Notes: generated from the letters alone by a model not told the origin. A stretch of DNA of 64,000 nt from Paralithodes platypus (GCA_032716605.1 JAVRFV010002354.1:764481-828480); one strand, 5' to 3'; counted from the first letter of the stretch, positions 1 through 11,490 are shown. Program-made: numbers and translations.

Positions 1-57
1 AACCCACCACCACCACCAAAAAACTAGTCAACCAAACTCTCTCTCTCTCCAGGGGCC
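1..57. repeat. low-complexity CCA and TC tracts
   Basis: A short (CCA)n run followed by an A-rich stretch and a (TC)n run at the window edge, immediately before DIRS-like coding sequence. No gene is visible in it. Confidence 0.7.
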
Positions 58-489
58 GTGCTCAGGCGTGTTGGATACGAGAGTAGCTCTACCGGACAGA
101 CCCAGTATAGAAACTGGGTCATTCCAGGCATTCCGCAGGGCCTGGCCCCGGCTAACTACTACTGCATCACAGTAGTAAGCAAAGGAATCACCTGGCAGTG
201 GATCCAGCAGCCTCGACTGCGTCAGGTGCTAGAATACAACAATGTTTCAGTAGAGGTGGAAGCCCTGGTCTAGGAAATGGTCGCCAAACAGGTCATTGTC
301 CCAGTAAATCCAACTTGTCATACATTCACCTCCAGACTTTTCCTAGTGCCAAAGAGGGACAGTGTGCAGATGCGACCAGTAGTAGATCTCTCGTGTCTGA
401 ACACATACATTCACAATTCACCCTTCAGAATGCTTACAGTGATTCAAATCAGGCTCACACTTCTGACGCAGGGTTGGATGTGCTCATTA
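58..489 (+). pseudogene. DIRS retrotransposon, N-terminal part of reverse transcriptase (fragment 1 of 6)
   Basis: Decayed coding sequence of a DIRS-type pol. The clearest part (about 277-480) reads TSRLFLVPKRD, then RPVVDLSCLN, the RT fingers motif typical of DIRS elements. A stop and frame change lie near 273-277, so it is not functional. The sequence stops inside the codons just before the conserved LDLKDAYW block, which resumes at 8,224, showing that everything between is a later insertion. The element's own ORF1 and left terminus lie outside the window. DIRS elements copy their RNA by RT/RNase H and integrate with a tyrosine recombinase; that is family knowledge. The assignment rests on order and motifs of all six fragments. 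Confidence 0.8.
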
Positions 490-1042
490 ATAATAATAAT
501 AATAATAATACTTTATTTCAGACTCACACAGTACAGAGGGGACCATACTGGGGTCCATATATACCTTACAGTAACATAAATATATATAAATATATATAAG
601 CTACTGTACATAGGCTACATAAAATAAAAAGAAATTAAATAATACCCAGCTTGCTATCATGTAGTTCACAGCACTGCCTCAACCAAAAACAGTGGTCATC
701 AAACTACTGTGTTACCAAAACCACTGTCCTAATTGTGTACAGTACCATGCCTCGCATCATTTAGCTTCCGGTACAGTATGTTGCTACAGTACAGTATAGG
801 AATATCGGTACTGTACTGCACTATGAGGATCAGTACCGGTATGCTAATTCTGTAGAGTAGCAGACCTGAAATCATTACTTAAGGTTAAATATAGAGCAAC
901 TTCCTCCAGTGTGCCTGGATCCTGGAGGTGTACACTATGCTTGGAGTTTGTAGCATTTTAATGATCCTGTTCTCAGAAGTGTTAAGGCGCTGAATGAATT
1001 TATATGTTAGCTTTCTAATGAGTGATTTGTAACAGTGTAAGT

Positions 1043-3753
1043 TCATATAGGCACATAGCGTACTTGTACTCTCATATTTTGAGCCCCAGAAACATTTTCA
1101 TGATATTGTGATATGAGATACTTAAGTCTATTCACTGTAATTTTCTTATAGTTCCACCATAGTTGTGCTGTATACATTGGTGAGCAGTAGGAGTTGAACA
1201 ATGTTATTTTTGTATCCCATGTGCACATATGAAATTTTCTTAATATTGAATTTCCCTGCATGTAAAGTTGCCTTCGCTGACGACCCATATCCTCATCATC
1301 TGAGCGATCACATGAAATATAGTGTCCTAGATACTTTACTTTACTTACTTCTTCTATAATTTCTTCATACAAATGGAATTTAGGTAGCTTTGATTTCAAT
1401 AGAAGGTTAGATTTAAATATTATGATATTGCTCTTTATAGGATTAAATTTGACTGAATGTTCGATTCCAAATTTTTCACATACTCTTAATAATTTATCCA
1501 GTCCTGCTCCAGAGGGCGCGATTAAGGCTAGGTCATCAGCATACATGAGATGATTTACAATGGTGCTGCCAATACAGCACCCAGTGCGAGTCTTGTTCAG
1601 CTCCAGACTAAGATCATCCATGTAGACGTTGAAAAGATACGGAGACAATATCCCCCCCTGCCTAACACCATTGGTTACGGCGAAAGAGCCTGACAGGATG
1701 TTGCCCCATCTTACACACATTTTTTGATTAGCATACCAGAAAATAAGTATCCTAACAATATAGCTAGGCACTCCCCGTTAACTAATTTTTCAAATAAGGT
1801 TTTGTGACACACCCTATCAAAAGCCTTACTTGCATCAAGAAAACAAGAGAAAATTGAGCTATTTAGTTTGTTGTATGTATCAATCACTTCTTTCAGCACA
1901 TATATGCATTGGTCTGTGCCGTGATTTTTCTTAAAGCCAAACTGATTGCTGCTGGTGACAATATATGCAGACATTCTTTCTAGCATTATCATTTCAACTA
2001 CCTTACTCACCACACTAGCAAGTGCTACTGGGCGGTAGTTGTCTTTTGCTGTAATTTTACCTGATTTATCTTTAATGACAGGAACAAGTATTACGGATAT
2101 CATAGACTCCGGCAGGACACCATGCGTAAATAGACTGGTGATGCAAGAACTAAGTTTATCTATTAACAACTTATCTGCATATTTAAGATGTTCTGCATAT
2201 ATACCATCCAGCCCACAAGCTTTATTTAGGTTAAGTTTTCTTATGGCATTCTCAAGATCACTTTCAGTCACTTTAATGTCTTCATAATTACTATCTTTCA
2301 CATATTGAATTGCACCATTAGTAGACCTTTGGTTTACACTGTTAAGTAGTTCCTTAAAATGAGTTTTCCATAAGTCAGCAATGTTCTCTTCACCCGTAAC
2401 CCCCTCAACACTGACAGGTAATGGTGTGTTACAATTTTGCATGGATCTGATGTCCTTCCAAAAACAGTTAGTATCCTTTTCTGCCAGACTCTTTGCAAGG
2501 GCTTCCTTCCTTAATTGGTTTTCATTTTGCTTAATAAATCTAATGGCATATTTGGTCCTAGCCTTTGCTCTTTTGTGAAGTTCAAATATAGGCCCCTGTC
2601 TAGGCTGACCTACTTCAAGCCAATGAGACCTAGCATCTCTGGAGGCCTGATACAGGTCAGCCACATAGTCTTGCCAACCTGGCTTATTGAATGAGGACTT
2701 ATATTTACGGCTATTAAAAATACTTTCCCCCGCTTTTGATAAAGAATCTATTATACTATTGTAAAATGTAATAATGTCCTTTCTGTGTTGTGCATCACTA
2801 CATTTTGGATCCCTGCATTGTGCTACACCATTACCATCATATTGCACCCTATTTAATAAGTCCTTGGTTTTATCACAGTACATTTGGCACTCTTCATTTG
2901 AGATTACATTCCATGGAACTTTTGCCTTGATGCTATTGCTAGTTTCTGTTATTTCCGGTGCTTTATTAATTTGGATTGTTAATTCTATAGGTATGTGGTC
3001 GTCATCCGTAATGTCGTATCTTATGGCCATTTCTGAGATAGAGTCATGAAAGTCAGAGCTAGAGATTGCATGATCAAGCCACGACCTGGTCTCCCATGCT
3101 TCACTAACATATGTATAGCTATTTTCTGGAAGCAGGTTTTTGGAGGACAAAATTAAACCTTGCTCCTCACAAAACCTTAACATATGTTTAGCAAACATGG
3201 AACCACCCAACTCGTGAGGGGTAGCATTCCAATCACCTACCACTGAGTAACACGTTATCTCTAATTCAGAAATTAGGCCACCAAGCTCCCCTAACTTTTC
3301 CAAATAAAGTTCTTCATTTTCTGCACACTGATACGGTAAGTAAACACAAAATATTGCAAATTTTCTGTGTCCCACTTCCAGCTGTATTCCCGCACACCAG
3401 CTTAAATTTGTCTCAATGGTTTTAATTACACTATCTAGGCACGATCTCCACATTATTGCAACTCCCCCTGGGGGGTGACCTGCCACAATACCATCACGTG
3501 TGTCCGTAGTGGAGACCCCGTACCCATGGAAATCTTTATCTAATATGTTCAAATTACCTAAGTCCTGTTTTGTGTACCAGGTTTCCTGAAGGCAGACTAT
3601 GTCACTGGTCCTTAATGTAGATACGATGTCAGGTCGCAACAGGAGATTCCTCTTTGTTTTGGGGAGTCCTCTGCAATTGTATGAAGTTACTTTTATACTT
3701 GCTGCTATCCCCTCCATTACTGCGAGTTGGATAGTGGTGTGCGATGCCTCCAA
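1043..3753 (-). pseudogene. LINE-A copy 1 ORF2: endonuclease and reverse transcriptase, frameshifted
   Basis: Reads from 3,753 down. An exonuclease/endonuclease/phosphatase domain comes first (SYNCRGLP, CLQETW, VGDWNATP, a DDDHIP block), then a long linker, then RT with NKACGLDGIYAEHL, NYRPVALASVVSKV, CFLDASKAFDRV, NGVRQGGILSPYLF and the catalytic YADD near 1,530. The endonuclease nicks target DNA and the RT primes on the nick; that is family knowledge. A one-base loss near 1,780 moves the RT into another frame, so the 680-codon frame ends and the last 242 codons continue separately to 1,043. The start overlaps the end of ORF1 by about 37 bases in a different frame, the usual LINE ORF1/ORF2 arrangement. 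Confidence 0.85.
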
Positions 3754-5138
3754 GTCCCAGAAGCCTCTGCACTGTCCTCATTGGGATATTGTCTTGGTTC
3801 TCTGTACCAGTTGACATATGCATCTTCTGGCCACAGGTCAGGATTCATGAAAACATCTGGATCTGGACATTCGCTAGTTATACAAAAGGAGGCACAGGTA
3901 GTGGACCTGGAGAGGGTGGTCAGCTGTCTTACCTCTATATTTATATGTAGATTATCAGCCAAGTATATCTTGAGATTCTCAGCAGTAACACTAGGGTTGA
4001 ATCCTGTGGCAAACACCCTAGCTAGTCGGGGCCTTTTGATGGTATTGAGGCCAGTATCCTTGACCCTACCTTTAATTCCTGGCTGGTTTCTCGGTCTAGG
4101 GTGAACCTGCTCGCCTTCCCTAGAGTAGCGAGGCTTGCCATTCACCCATTTGACCATAGTCCATGGGTTTTCCCTTGCATTGGCTCCTTCATTTGGTTCA
4201 GTTTGTGTAGGTAAATTTGAGGATGGTGTAGCTGGCACTGTATTATCTTCTCTCGTTGCCGACGATAAAGATTGCTGTTGTGTTCGGTGTTGTTGCTGTT
4301 GTGGTCGCTGCTGCTGCCACACCTGGTGTTGCCTTTGATATGAATGCTGCTGCTGGGTTAGTTTGGATTGTTGTAGTTGTCGCTGGTGTTGTTGTTTTTG
4401 TTGATGCTGTTGCTGCTGCTGCACCTGCTGTTGTTGCTGCTGCACCTGCTGCTGTTGTTGCTGCTGCACCTGCTGCTGTTGTTGCTGCTGCACCTGCTGT
4501 TGTTGCTGCTGCATCTGCTGTTGTTGCTGCTGCACCTGCTGTTGTTGCTGTTGCACCTGCTGGTGCTGCTGCTGTTGTGGTTGTTGCTGCTGTTGTGGTT
4601 GTTGCTGCTGTTGTTGTTGTTGCTGTTGATGCTGTTGTTGTATGGGTCGCTGTTGTTGCTGGGGCTGTTGTGTTTGGAGTTGTTGCAGCTGTTGCTGTTG
4701 TAGTTCAGCCTGCTGTTTCTGGTGGTGGTGTTGTAGGCCTATGGGTGGTTGTTGTTGTTGATGCTGTTGTTCTAGATGCTGCTGCTGTTGTTGTGTCACT
4801 TGTGCCTGTGGTTGAGGTGGAGCGTTAGTAGAGTTATTTTCTAACTTATTCACTCTGTCAGCTACATTTGAAACCACACTGCTTATGTCCACTATGGTTT
4901 CTTTTTGACCTGTGGTACACTCTCTCAGTAATTTAACTTCCATTTGGGTGTTCTTGATTTCACTAAGTAGCACTGACACATCTATCCTATCAAATTGTAT
5001 AGGTGGTAGGTCCTTTAGGTCCATGGCCACGAAAGTGGGTAAGCCCATAGCCTTACTCTCTTGTAGCAATTTAATAATGTCTTTAATGTTCTCAGCACTT
5101 TTGTTTGCACCAGGTCTTGGTCTTGGTGCGAGAGTCAC
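3717..5138 (-). pseudogene. LINE-A ORF1, Q-rich RNA-binding-type protein (C-terminal 473 codons)
   Basis: The main part of ORF1, cut from its N-terminus (7,790-8,006) by LINE-B. About residues 1-105 are a helical, charged region; residues about 109-287 are dominated by glutamine runs broken by His, Val, Met and Leu. A C-terminal region (about 365-450) begins RPRLARVFATGF and looks like the RRM-like nucleic-acid-binding segment of LINE ORF1 proteins. LINE ORF1 proteins coat the element RNA. Both CAG and CAA codons are used, so the tract is not one pure microsatellite. The frame opens at GTG here; an in-frame stop lies just upstream and the sequence toward the LINE-B junction continues in another frame, so a small frameshift is likely. 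Confidence 0.75.
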
Positions 5139-5229
5139 GCTCGACTGGTCGAGGTGTGGCCTTAGTATCGGCTCTCTCTCCTAGGATAAACTTATAAACT
5201 ATAATGAAAAAGGACAGGTTGAGAATAAA

Positions 5230-7805
5230 AGAAGATTGTTCCCCCGTGGGCATTCTCACCCCAGCCTCACTATTGTGAGGCTGATCTTTTCCTCCATACT
5301 CCCTCTAGGTAGTCCTTAACACTCCGTGCAGTGGTCTCATTCCACATGTTTAGGTCGTTCAGGCCGAGCAGGTAGATCACTATTCCGTCGAGCCCCCATT
5401 CATACCTTCCTACCACTGCATTCCATTCCTCCGCACCAATCTCTTGCACTATGGATCTTAGCATTACCCGCCTTTCTCCTTCATATTTTCTGCACTTTAG
5501 GAGGATATGCTCCACAGTCTCGTCCTCCCCACTCTCGCACATCTTGCATGCCTTGTTGCCTTCATTTGACCATCTATATGTTCTGCTGTTCAGCTCAAGC
5601 GACTTAGTTCGGGCCTTGAAGAGGAGTTCACCTCCAATGCTCCCATCGTAGAATGGCTCCCTTCTTGGCTGTTGCTTACACATGTACCATTCTAGTGAAC
5701 TCTTGTTTCTCATATTCCCCGCCCATTCGTCCCTTGCTACGCTTTGTACCCGTTTGCCGATCTCTTTCTTCCATCTCTCATGGCTCCACATTTCCATACT
5801 TTCCCCCATCATGATACCACGCATTCCGTACTTCTCTATCTTTCTGTCGCACATCTTGTTCCATTTACTACTCTCCTTAGCCCATTCAAACACCTTTCGT
5901 GCCCATCTATCACCATTCATTTTTTCCAGTCTGACCCGGTACCGTAGGACTCCCTTGTCTATTCTTTCTTCAAAGGAGCTCCATCCCGCGTCACCTCTCA
6001 AGGCTTCTACTGCAGTGTACTTGTTCGCTCCCAGTGCGAGCCTTCCGACCCTATTCTGGGCAACTTCCAGCTTTGCCGTGTCATTCGTTGTCCACGGGAT
6101 GGTTTCCAGACCATACATCAGGCCTGGCACCGCCATACCTTTCCATACTCCTCGCACTACTTCATACTTGTTCGCTCTACACCTTGCAGCACTGCCAAGT
6201 CTTCCCACCCATTGGCTCGCTCTTGTTAGTCTCTCATCTTTTGTTTTCTCGCATCCTCTTGCATCCACTGTCATTCCCAGGTACTTGTATTCATTTGTTT
6301 GGGTAATTATATTATTCCCAAGTAGCCACGTCGCACCCACATCCGTTTCATCTCCATTCACTACCAATACTTTACTTTTCTCCCTGCTAAAACTCACATT
6401 CAGATCATTCCCATATTCGGACACCACATCTAGCATCCTCTGCAGATCCTCTCGGTTGTCGCTCATGATCACTACGTCGTCTGCATATAGCAAGATACCC
6501 AGACGTTCGTTCCCAATTAGTGTTCCCCTGCCGGCTTCTTTCATTCTTGCAGCTAGTTCCTCTGTGTACATCCCAAACAGGAGGGGGGATAGCCCACAGC
6601 CCTGTCTAACTCCCCGCTTGTTTTCGACCCAGTCTGTCTCTATATCCCCCATACTGTATCTAGCCCTGGTATTCTCATACATACCTCTTATAATATTTAT
6701 TATCTTTTCACTCACTCCTACTGTTTCAAGCAGCCTACACAACTTGTACCTGTTCACTCTGTCATATGCTTTCTCTATGTCTAGGAAGGCGAAGTATCCC
6801 TTCCGTCCGGACTTTTTCGTATTCTCTATCACTTCTCTCACTACGAACATGTTATCTTCCCCTCTTCTGTCCACTCGAAACCCATTCTGTTCTTCTCCCA
6901 TCACTCTGTTCCTTTCAAAGATCCCTTTCAGCCTTTCATTCAGCACCCCACAGAACACCTTGGAAATTGTGTCCGTTAGCGTTATTGGTCGGTAGTTTTT
7001 CAGCTCTTTCTTACTCTTGTGACCCCCTTTGTGCAGGAGGGTCACCCGGCTCTCGTTCCATTTATACGGTACCCTCTCTCCTGACCATACTTTCTTAAAA
7101 AGTCCATACATGCCTTCAATTACTCCATTCCCACCCTCTTTGTAGAATTCATATGGGATCTCGTCGTTTCCTGCGGCTTTACCGTTCTTCAGTTTCTTGA
7201 CACATTTCCTTATCTCTTCTCTACTGATCTCGTAATCCATATTTTCATCTACTGGTATCTTTCTTCCTATTATCAGGTTGGGTTCGCCCCTATCCTCCAC
7301 CTCATTCGCACCCCCTATGTTTTCCCAGAATTCTTTTACTGCCCTAGCTTTCTCCGGTTTCCCTCTCACCTCTCTTCCGTTCACCATTATTACTTCCACA
7401 TTCACTCTTTCACTCTCTTGTTCTCCCCTTAGGAAGTCATACCATTCTCTGCTGACCTCACCACCTCTTGCCTTCAGCTCATCTACTACATCCTTATCGG
7501 CTTTTACTCTCGCTTTCCTTATTAAACCTCCTGTTATGCTTTTGTGCTTCCTGTATTCCTCCCATGCTTCCTCATATGCGACCCGTTCATTCTCACCGTT
7601 GTCCTTGGACCTCCTTAGTCTTCTACACCTTCGGTTGCTCTCTTTTCTTTTTTTTCTGGCAGATTCGATGTCTTGGTTCCACCATCTCCTCTGGGGTCTC
7701 CTATTATTTCCTTTCTTTTTCCTCCCGACTCTTCTTTCAGCTACTTCTTTCACTGTCTTGGTGAATTCTTCATTCAACTCGTTTAATATTTCGATAATTG
7801 TTATC
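5230..7805 (-). mobile_element. LINE-B, 5'-truncated non-LTR retrotransposon inside LINE-A ORF1
   Basis: A minus-strand LINE that separates the two halves of LINE-A ORF1. Its 5' end lacks the endonuclease domain: the frame starts in the basic linker before the RT. The 3' end lies between the stop codon at 5,270 and about 5,215, with no clear poly(A). Exact junctions and target duplication could not be fixed by eye, so both ends are approximate (within about 40 bases). Confidence 0.8.
5270..7805 (-). CDS. LINE-B reverse transcriptase with C-terminal zinc knuckle (open, endonuclease missing)
   Basis: About 840 uninterrupted codons. It begins with a basic linker (RRPQRRWWNQDIESARKKRK), followed by a maturation block with NGKAAGNDEIPYEF, RT motifs NYRPITLTDTISKVF, FAFLDIEKAYDRVNRYKL, RGVRQGCGLSPLLF and the catalytic LLYADDVV. 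Near the end is a zinc-knuckle-like C-x2-C-x8-H-x4-C cluster (from CKMC to LLKC). Known non-LTR ORF2 proteins carry an N-terminal endonuclease, which is absent here because of 5' truncation. The open frame upstream of about 7,805 runs into LINE-A ORF1 sequence in a different frame and is not part of this protein. No stop or frameshift was seen in the RT, so the insertion is young. Clade unassigned. Confidence 0.8.
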
Positions 7806-8006
7806 TTCACTAGTACCAATAAGATCGAACACTCTGTTCTTGGCTGCCACAATTTTATCTTCATCATAAAAGGGCACACACAGCTGCACAATACTGTCTG
7901 TAGGTAGACTATCTATTTTATTTGATATAAAGCATAACAGTTCGTTGATTTCAAGGCCATCACTATTTCGTCCCTGGGTTGAGATTGTCCCACCTCGCCC
8001 CGCCAT
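7790..8006 (-). pseudogene. LINE-A ORF1 N-terminal fragment
   Basis: Starts with ATG at 8,006. The segment ELLCFISNKIDSLPTDSIVQ followed by LCVPFYDEDKI is a recurring N-terminal block of ORF1 in this type of LINE (recalled family feature). It is followed in the family by a region matching the start of the downstream piece at 5,138 (DIIKLLQ, PTFVAMDL, LPPIQFDRIDV). That order across the LINE-B insertion is why both are read as one interrupted gene. The last eight or so codons of the open frame are probably LINE-B sequence. Confidence 0.7.
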
Positions 8007-8223
8007 CTTGTTTGAAAGCCAGATGACCAGGGGGGCAGATATTCCACTTCACTTTTCACTCACTTATGGACTATTCACTAACACTGTATATGTTCCACCA
8101 CTTTCTCTGTGCATTCATTGTGGAGTTATATACGTTGTTTGCTCTGTGTAGTGTTGACATAGGGTATATATGTTGATAACTTGGAGCAGCAGTTTACCCA
8201 AGGTACCTCTCTTCTTCTTCTTC

Positions 8224-8817
8224 CATTAGACCTGAAAGACGCCTATTGGCATGTCCCCATCAACAAAAGGTTCCAAAAATTCCTCGTCTTGGGGATCAGG
8301 CAAGAGACTAGTCTTTCAGAGAATGCCTTTCGGTTTGAACCTGGCACCGAGAATTTTCACGAAATTAGTCCAGCAGGCCCTCATGCCATTGTTGGACCAG
8401 GGTATAAAGGTGTTGTGGTATCTAGACAACTGGCTAGTGGTGGCGGAGTCAGAAGAGTTATGTCACATTCATGTCAACCAAGTAATCAATTATGTACAAA
8501 CCCTAGGGTTCAAGGTCAACTTGGCAAAGTCTCTTCTTGTTCCCACACGGAAAATTCAGTGGATAGGGCTGGTCTGGGATACTATCAATCTAACTCTTAC
8601 TCAGAGTGTGGACAATTGCAACAGATTTTGCAAGAAACTGTTTCGTTTTCTCCACAGTCTGAATACGACGAGGAGGACGTGGGAGTCCCTGGTCGGCTCT
8701 CTCAACTGGATCCAATTAACTGTGAATTTGGGCCGGTTGAAAGTCAAGAGATTAATTTTGGAAGGCAACAAAGTTTTTCCTCTTTTGCCCGAAGGAAAAT
8801 TATGGCCTATTCTTCCA
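8224..8817 (+). pseudogene. DIRS reverse transcriptase core (fragment 2 of 6), catalytic Asp replaced
   Basis: Continues directly from fragment 1 with LDLKDAYWHVPIN, then after a frameshift near 8,305 RMPFGLNLAPRIFTKLVQ and the active-site block. The active site reads YLDN (8,419-8,430): GAC AAC where DIRS and other RTs have two aspartates. This would abolish polymerisation by itself. The frame then runs on to the TTAA at 8,818, where a MITE begins, and picks up again at 9,435. Confidence 0.85.
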
Positions 8818-9434
8818 TTAACCTAAGAAGTGCGCATGGGGGTAATTAGAAACGTCCCCCTGTGCTGACGTATTTGAGCTGTTTCCATCACTAAAATATT
8901 AATTTTACCATAAATAGCATTAATACTTATCCATACGCGCCTATTATGGGTTGATTATAAAGGTATTAACCTGAAACAACAATAAAACGAGTGAAAACAG
9001 CGTTTGGATGGTCAAAATCGGAGATACAGGCCGCGAGTTATATAATGTATGGGTGAGGCAACCTGCTTTCCCGCCAATTTCCCCCAAGGCCACTGAGACA
9101 CAGTCGATCGATATTCTCTCTCTCTCTCTTGCACTCGCTTGCTAACACTGATGACAATGCCCTGCTTGCAACTTGCTAATGTTAGCACGAAAATATACCT
9201 CAGAATAAGGGAATAACGGAAAATAGGTGATAACTGAAGGAGGGGAGGAAAGTGGGGAAGGAGGGGAGGTAGAGGAGTGATATTTTGCATGGCCCAGGGG
9301 CACCCCCCCCGCCCCTTCCCCATTTTTTTTTTTGTCAATGTTTAAAGTTGATTTTTTTTTTCTCTGACTCTTAAGAGTCTTCCCGCAGTCCGCCGGGGGA
9401 ACTCTTAAGAGTCTTCCCGCAGTTCCCGGGTTAA
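8818..9434 (+). mobile_element. TTAA-flanked non-autonomous DNA transposon, family T1, copy 1
   Basis: Bounded by TTAA at 8,818 and 9,431. The left end reads TTAACCTAAGAAGTGCGC; the right end carries a repeated actcttaagagt motif and closes GTTCCCGGGTTAA. It interrupts the DIRS frame exactly at one TTAA, so the target was TTAA duplicated on insertion, as for piggyBac and Kolobok elements (family knowledge). No transposase is encoded. Internal features are a (TC)n run and T-rich tracts. Matching copies lie at 10,034, 17,081 and 40,021. Confidence 0.85.
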
Positions 9435-10033
9435 TCCACAGCTTACTGTCGGTCTGGGCAAAGACCGAAACACTGTACTCGATAACGACATGGGTTTCTC
9501 CTCCACCTACGGTATGGGTAGACACGGATGCTTCAGGGATACTAGGCTGGGGGGTATCAGTCCAATCTAGGCCATCAAGGGCAGGGTACTTGGTCCCAAA
9601 ACAATTTGTTTCACATCAACAAACAGGAGCTTCTAGTACCTTTATTTTTCCTCCATACTCACGGCTCTTCATTGCAAGAGAAGTCAATAGCATTTCGGAT
9701 GGACAACTTAAATGCAGTCCATTGTATTCAGAAACAGGGTCAGTGAGGTCTCGAGAGTTGCTAAAAGTGTCCGAACAGATTTTTGCTCTAGCCGAATCGC
9801 TGAGCATTCATCTGCATGCATCATATCTCCCAGGCGTGTCGAACGTCTGGGCGGACGCTCTGTCTCGGAGACAGAGCATTTTAGTAGAATGGGCTCTCAA
9901 GCAAACCGTCTTCAACAAGATGATTGCCGTGCCTTACCGTCCACAAGTGGATCTGTTTGCATCCGAGGGAAACCACAGGCTCTCTCTCTTCCTAAGCCGC
10001 CAGAATCGCACTCCGGCGGGGGGTTCCGATGCC
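9435..10033 (+). pseudogene. DIRS RNase H domain (fragment 3 of 6)
   Basis: Begins with VDTDASGILGWGV, the first RNase H acidic motif (9,510-9,550), then REVNSI in another frame, and later YLPGVSNVWADALSR followed by EWALKQTVF and VDLFASEGNHRL. This order is diagnostic for DIRS RNase H and the segment just after it. At least one frameshift separates the first motif from the rest (near 9,590). The piece ends at the TTAA at 10,034. Confidence 0.85.
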
Positions 10034-10671
10034 TTAACCCGGGAGCTGCGGGGAGACTCTTAAGAGTTCCCCCGGCGCACTGCGGGAAGACTCTTAAGAG
10101 TCAGAGAAAATAAAAATCAACTTTTGACATCGAAAAAAAAAAAAAATTTTATATTTTTTTTTTTTTATTTTATTTTTTTTTTTTGGCCCCTGGGCCATGC
10201 AAAATCTCAGTCCTCTACCTCCCCTCCTTCCCCACTTTCCTCCTCTCCTTCAGTTATCACCTATTTTCCCTGTTATTCCCTTATTCTGAGGTATATTTTC
10301 GTGCTAACATTAGAAATCCGATTGGAGGGTGTGGTCATCACTGATAGCAAGCGAGTGCAAGAGAGAGAGAGAGAGTATCGATCGACTGTGTCTCAGTGGC
10401 CTTGGGGGAAATTGGCGGGAAAGCAGATTGCCTCACCCATACATTATACAACTCGCGGGCTATATCTCCGATTTTGACCATCCAAACGCTGTTTTCACTC
10501 GTTTTATTGTTGTTTCAGGTTAATACCTTTATAATCAACCCATAATAGGCGCATATGGATAAATATTAATGCTATTAATGGCACAATGAATATTTTAGTG
10601 ACGGAAACACCTCAAATACGTCAGCACAGGGGGACGTTTCCAATTACCCCCATGCGCACTTCAGAGGTTAA
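10034..10671 (-). mobile_element. TTAA element family T1, copy 2 (inverted)
   Basis: Same element as at 8,818 in the opposite orientation: starts TTAACCCGGGAGCTGCGG and ends in the reverse complement of the AAGTGCGC end, closing with TTAA at 10,668. It is 638 bp with a long A/T homopolymer block (10,131-10,183). It again splits the DIRS frame at a TTAA. It is very similar to the 40,021 copy. Confidence 0.85.
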
Positions 10672-10943
10672 TGGAGGACTGGAACAGGTGGAATTCAATC
10701 TATCTGTTTTCGCCTCCAGACTCTTCACTAATGTGTCAAGTAGTTCACAAACTACGGGGTTACCGGTGCGTAGTCTCGATGATCGCGCCGTTATGGCCGG
10801 CTCAGGTGTGGTACCACCAGTTGCAAGAATGGTGCAGGAACCCGGTGTCGCTCCCGGTCTCCGCGTTCCACTTAGAGACAATTGGCAACCTTCAGACCTC
10901 GCTGACTTTTGACTTATGGACGTTTACAATGCAAAATGGTTAG
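10672..10943 (+). pseudogene. DIRS segment between RNase H and recombinase (fragment 4 of 6)
   Basis: Encodes SIYLFSPPDSSLMCQVVHKL followed by MIAPLWPAQVWYHQLQEW, the conserved block that follows RNase H in DIRS pol proteins. It connects in sense with fragment 3 once the TTAA element is left out. The frame closes at 10,943 with the recombinase starting in another frame at 10,916. Confidence 0.75.
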
Positions 10944-11490
10944 CTCAATATGGGGAAAGTGTCACAAGTAAATTTCTGAATCAATATACTATGTCCACCA
11001 GGAGACAATAACAATCACATTGGAAAAATTTCACAACCTGGATAGTAGAAACAGAGCAAACTGATGCCTCAGTGGCCTTGATTTTTAAATACCTAGATTA
11101 CTTGTTTGAGCAGAAGCACTTTTCAGTTGTTACATTAAAGAATCACTTATCTGCTATTAGAACCCCCTTTTTCGATCTCACGGGTCTATCGATACCACAG
11201 GCGGAGGAGAAAGGGTTTATGAGGGCGTGTTTCAAGCTACGCCCACCACCACGTCAGCTCATGCCTACCTGGTCGCTAGATAAAGCCTTATCATTGCTTC
11301 AATCGTGCAGATATAATAATGCGCCGGATTTTGAGTCACTATTAAAAAAGGCTGTGTTCCTTATGGCTTAGCAACAGGAAACAGGGTTTTTTGAGCTGGT
11401 GGCGATGAGCAACGAACCTAATTGCCTTAGGTTTGGGAGACTACACGACAATGTCCAGATCGCGCCGTCTCCCATATTTATTGCAAAAAA
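10916..11490 (+). pseudogene. DIRS tyrosine recombinase, N-terminal part (fragment 5 of 6)
   Basis: Starts at ATG 10,916 and has the phage-integrase-like N-terminal core-binding pattern (TMSTRRQ, stop, SHWKNFTTW; later LKNHLSAIRTPFFDL). It then enters the catalytic domain at AVFLMA, stop, QQETGFFELVAMS, where intact relatives read ATG-x-R-x-x-EL. Two in-frame stops (near 11,010 and 11,370) and loss of the first catalytic arginine mark it as dead. DIRS recombinases join circular DNA into the genome without target duplication (family knowledge). It is cut at about 11,490 by LINE-C. Confidence 0.8.

Larger units (their letters stand above)
490..8223 (-). mobile_element. LINE-A copy 1 (non-LTR retrotransposon, interrupted by LINE-B)
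   Basis: Near full-length APE-type LINE on the minus strand, inserted into the DIRS RT. Reading along the minus strand it has a 5' UTR (about 8,223-8,007), ORF1, ORF2 (endonuclease plus RT), a GTAC-rich 3' UTR and a (TAA)n tail that ends at 490. The 5-bp sequence catta lies at both junctions (485-489 and 8,224-8,228), a probable target duplication. LINE-B is inserted in its ORF1. A second copy at 22,843-26,044 defines the shared 3' end. Clade was not assigned; the RT block with CFLDASKAFDRV and the TAA tail place it among jockey/I/CR1-type LINEs only loosely. Confidence 0.85.

Noticed and set aside
4256..4828. Val/Ala-rich and Leu-rich open frames opposite the ORF1 Q tract
   Set aside because: They are the reverse complement of the CAG/CAA tract; composition alone keeps them open.
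5682..6995. Open frame of over 400 codons opposite LINE-B
   Set aside because: Antisense of an intact RT frame with Ser/Leu-rich composition and no motif.
10124..10523. Open frames within T1 elements (also 40,169-40,565 and 9,012-9,338)
   Set aside because: The same short frames recur in each T1 copy only because the copies are near identical; they start in homopolymers and show no transposase motif.
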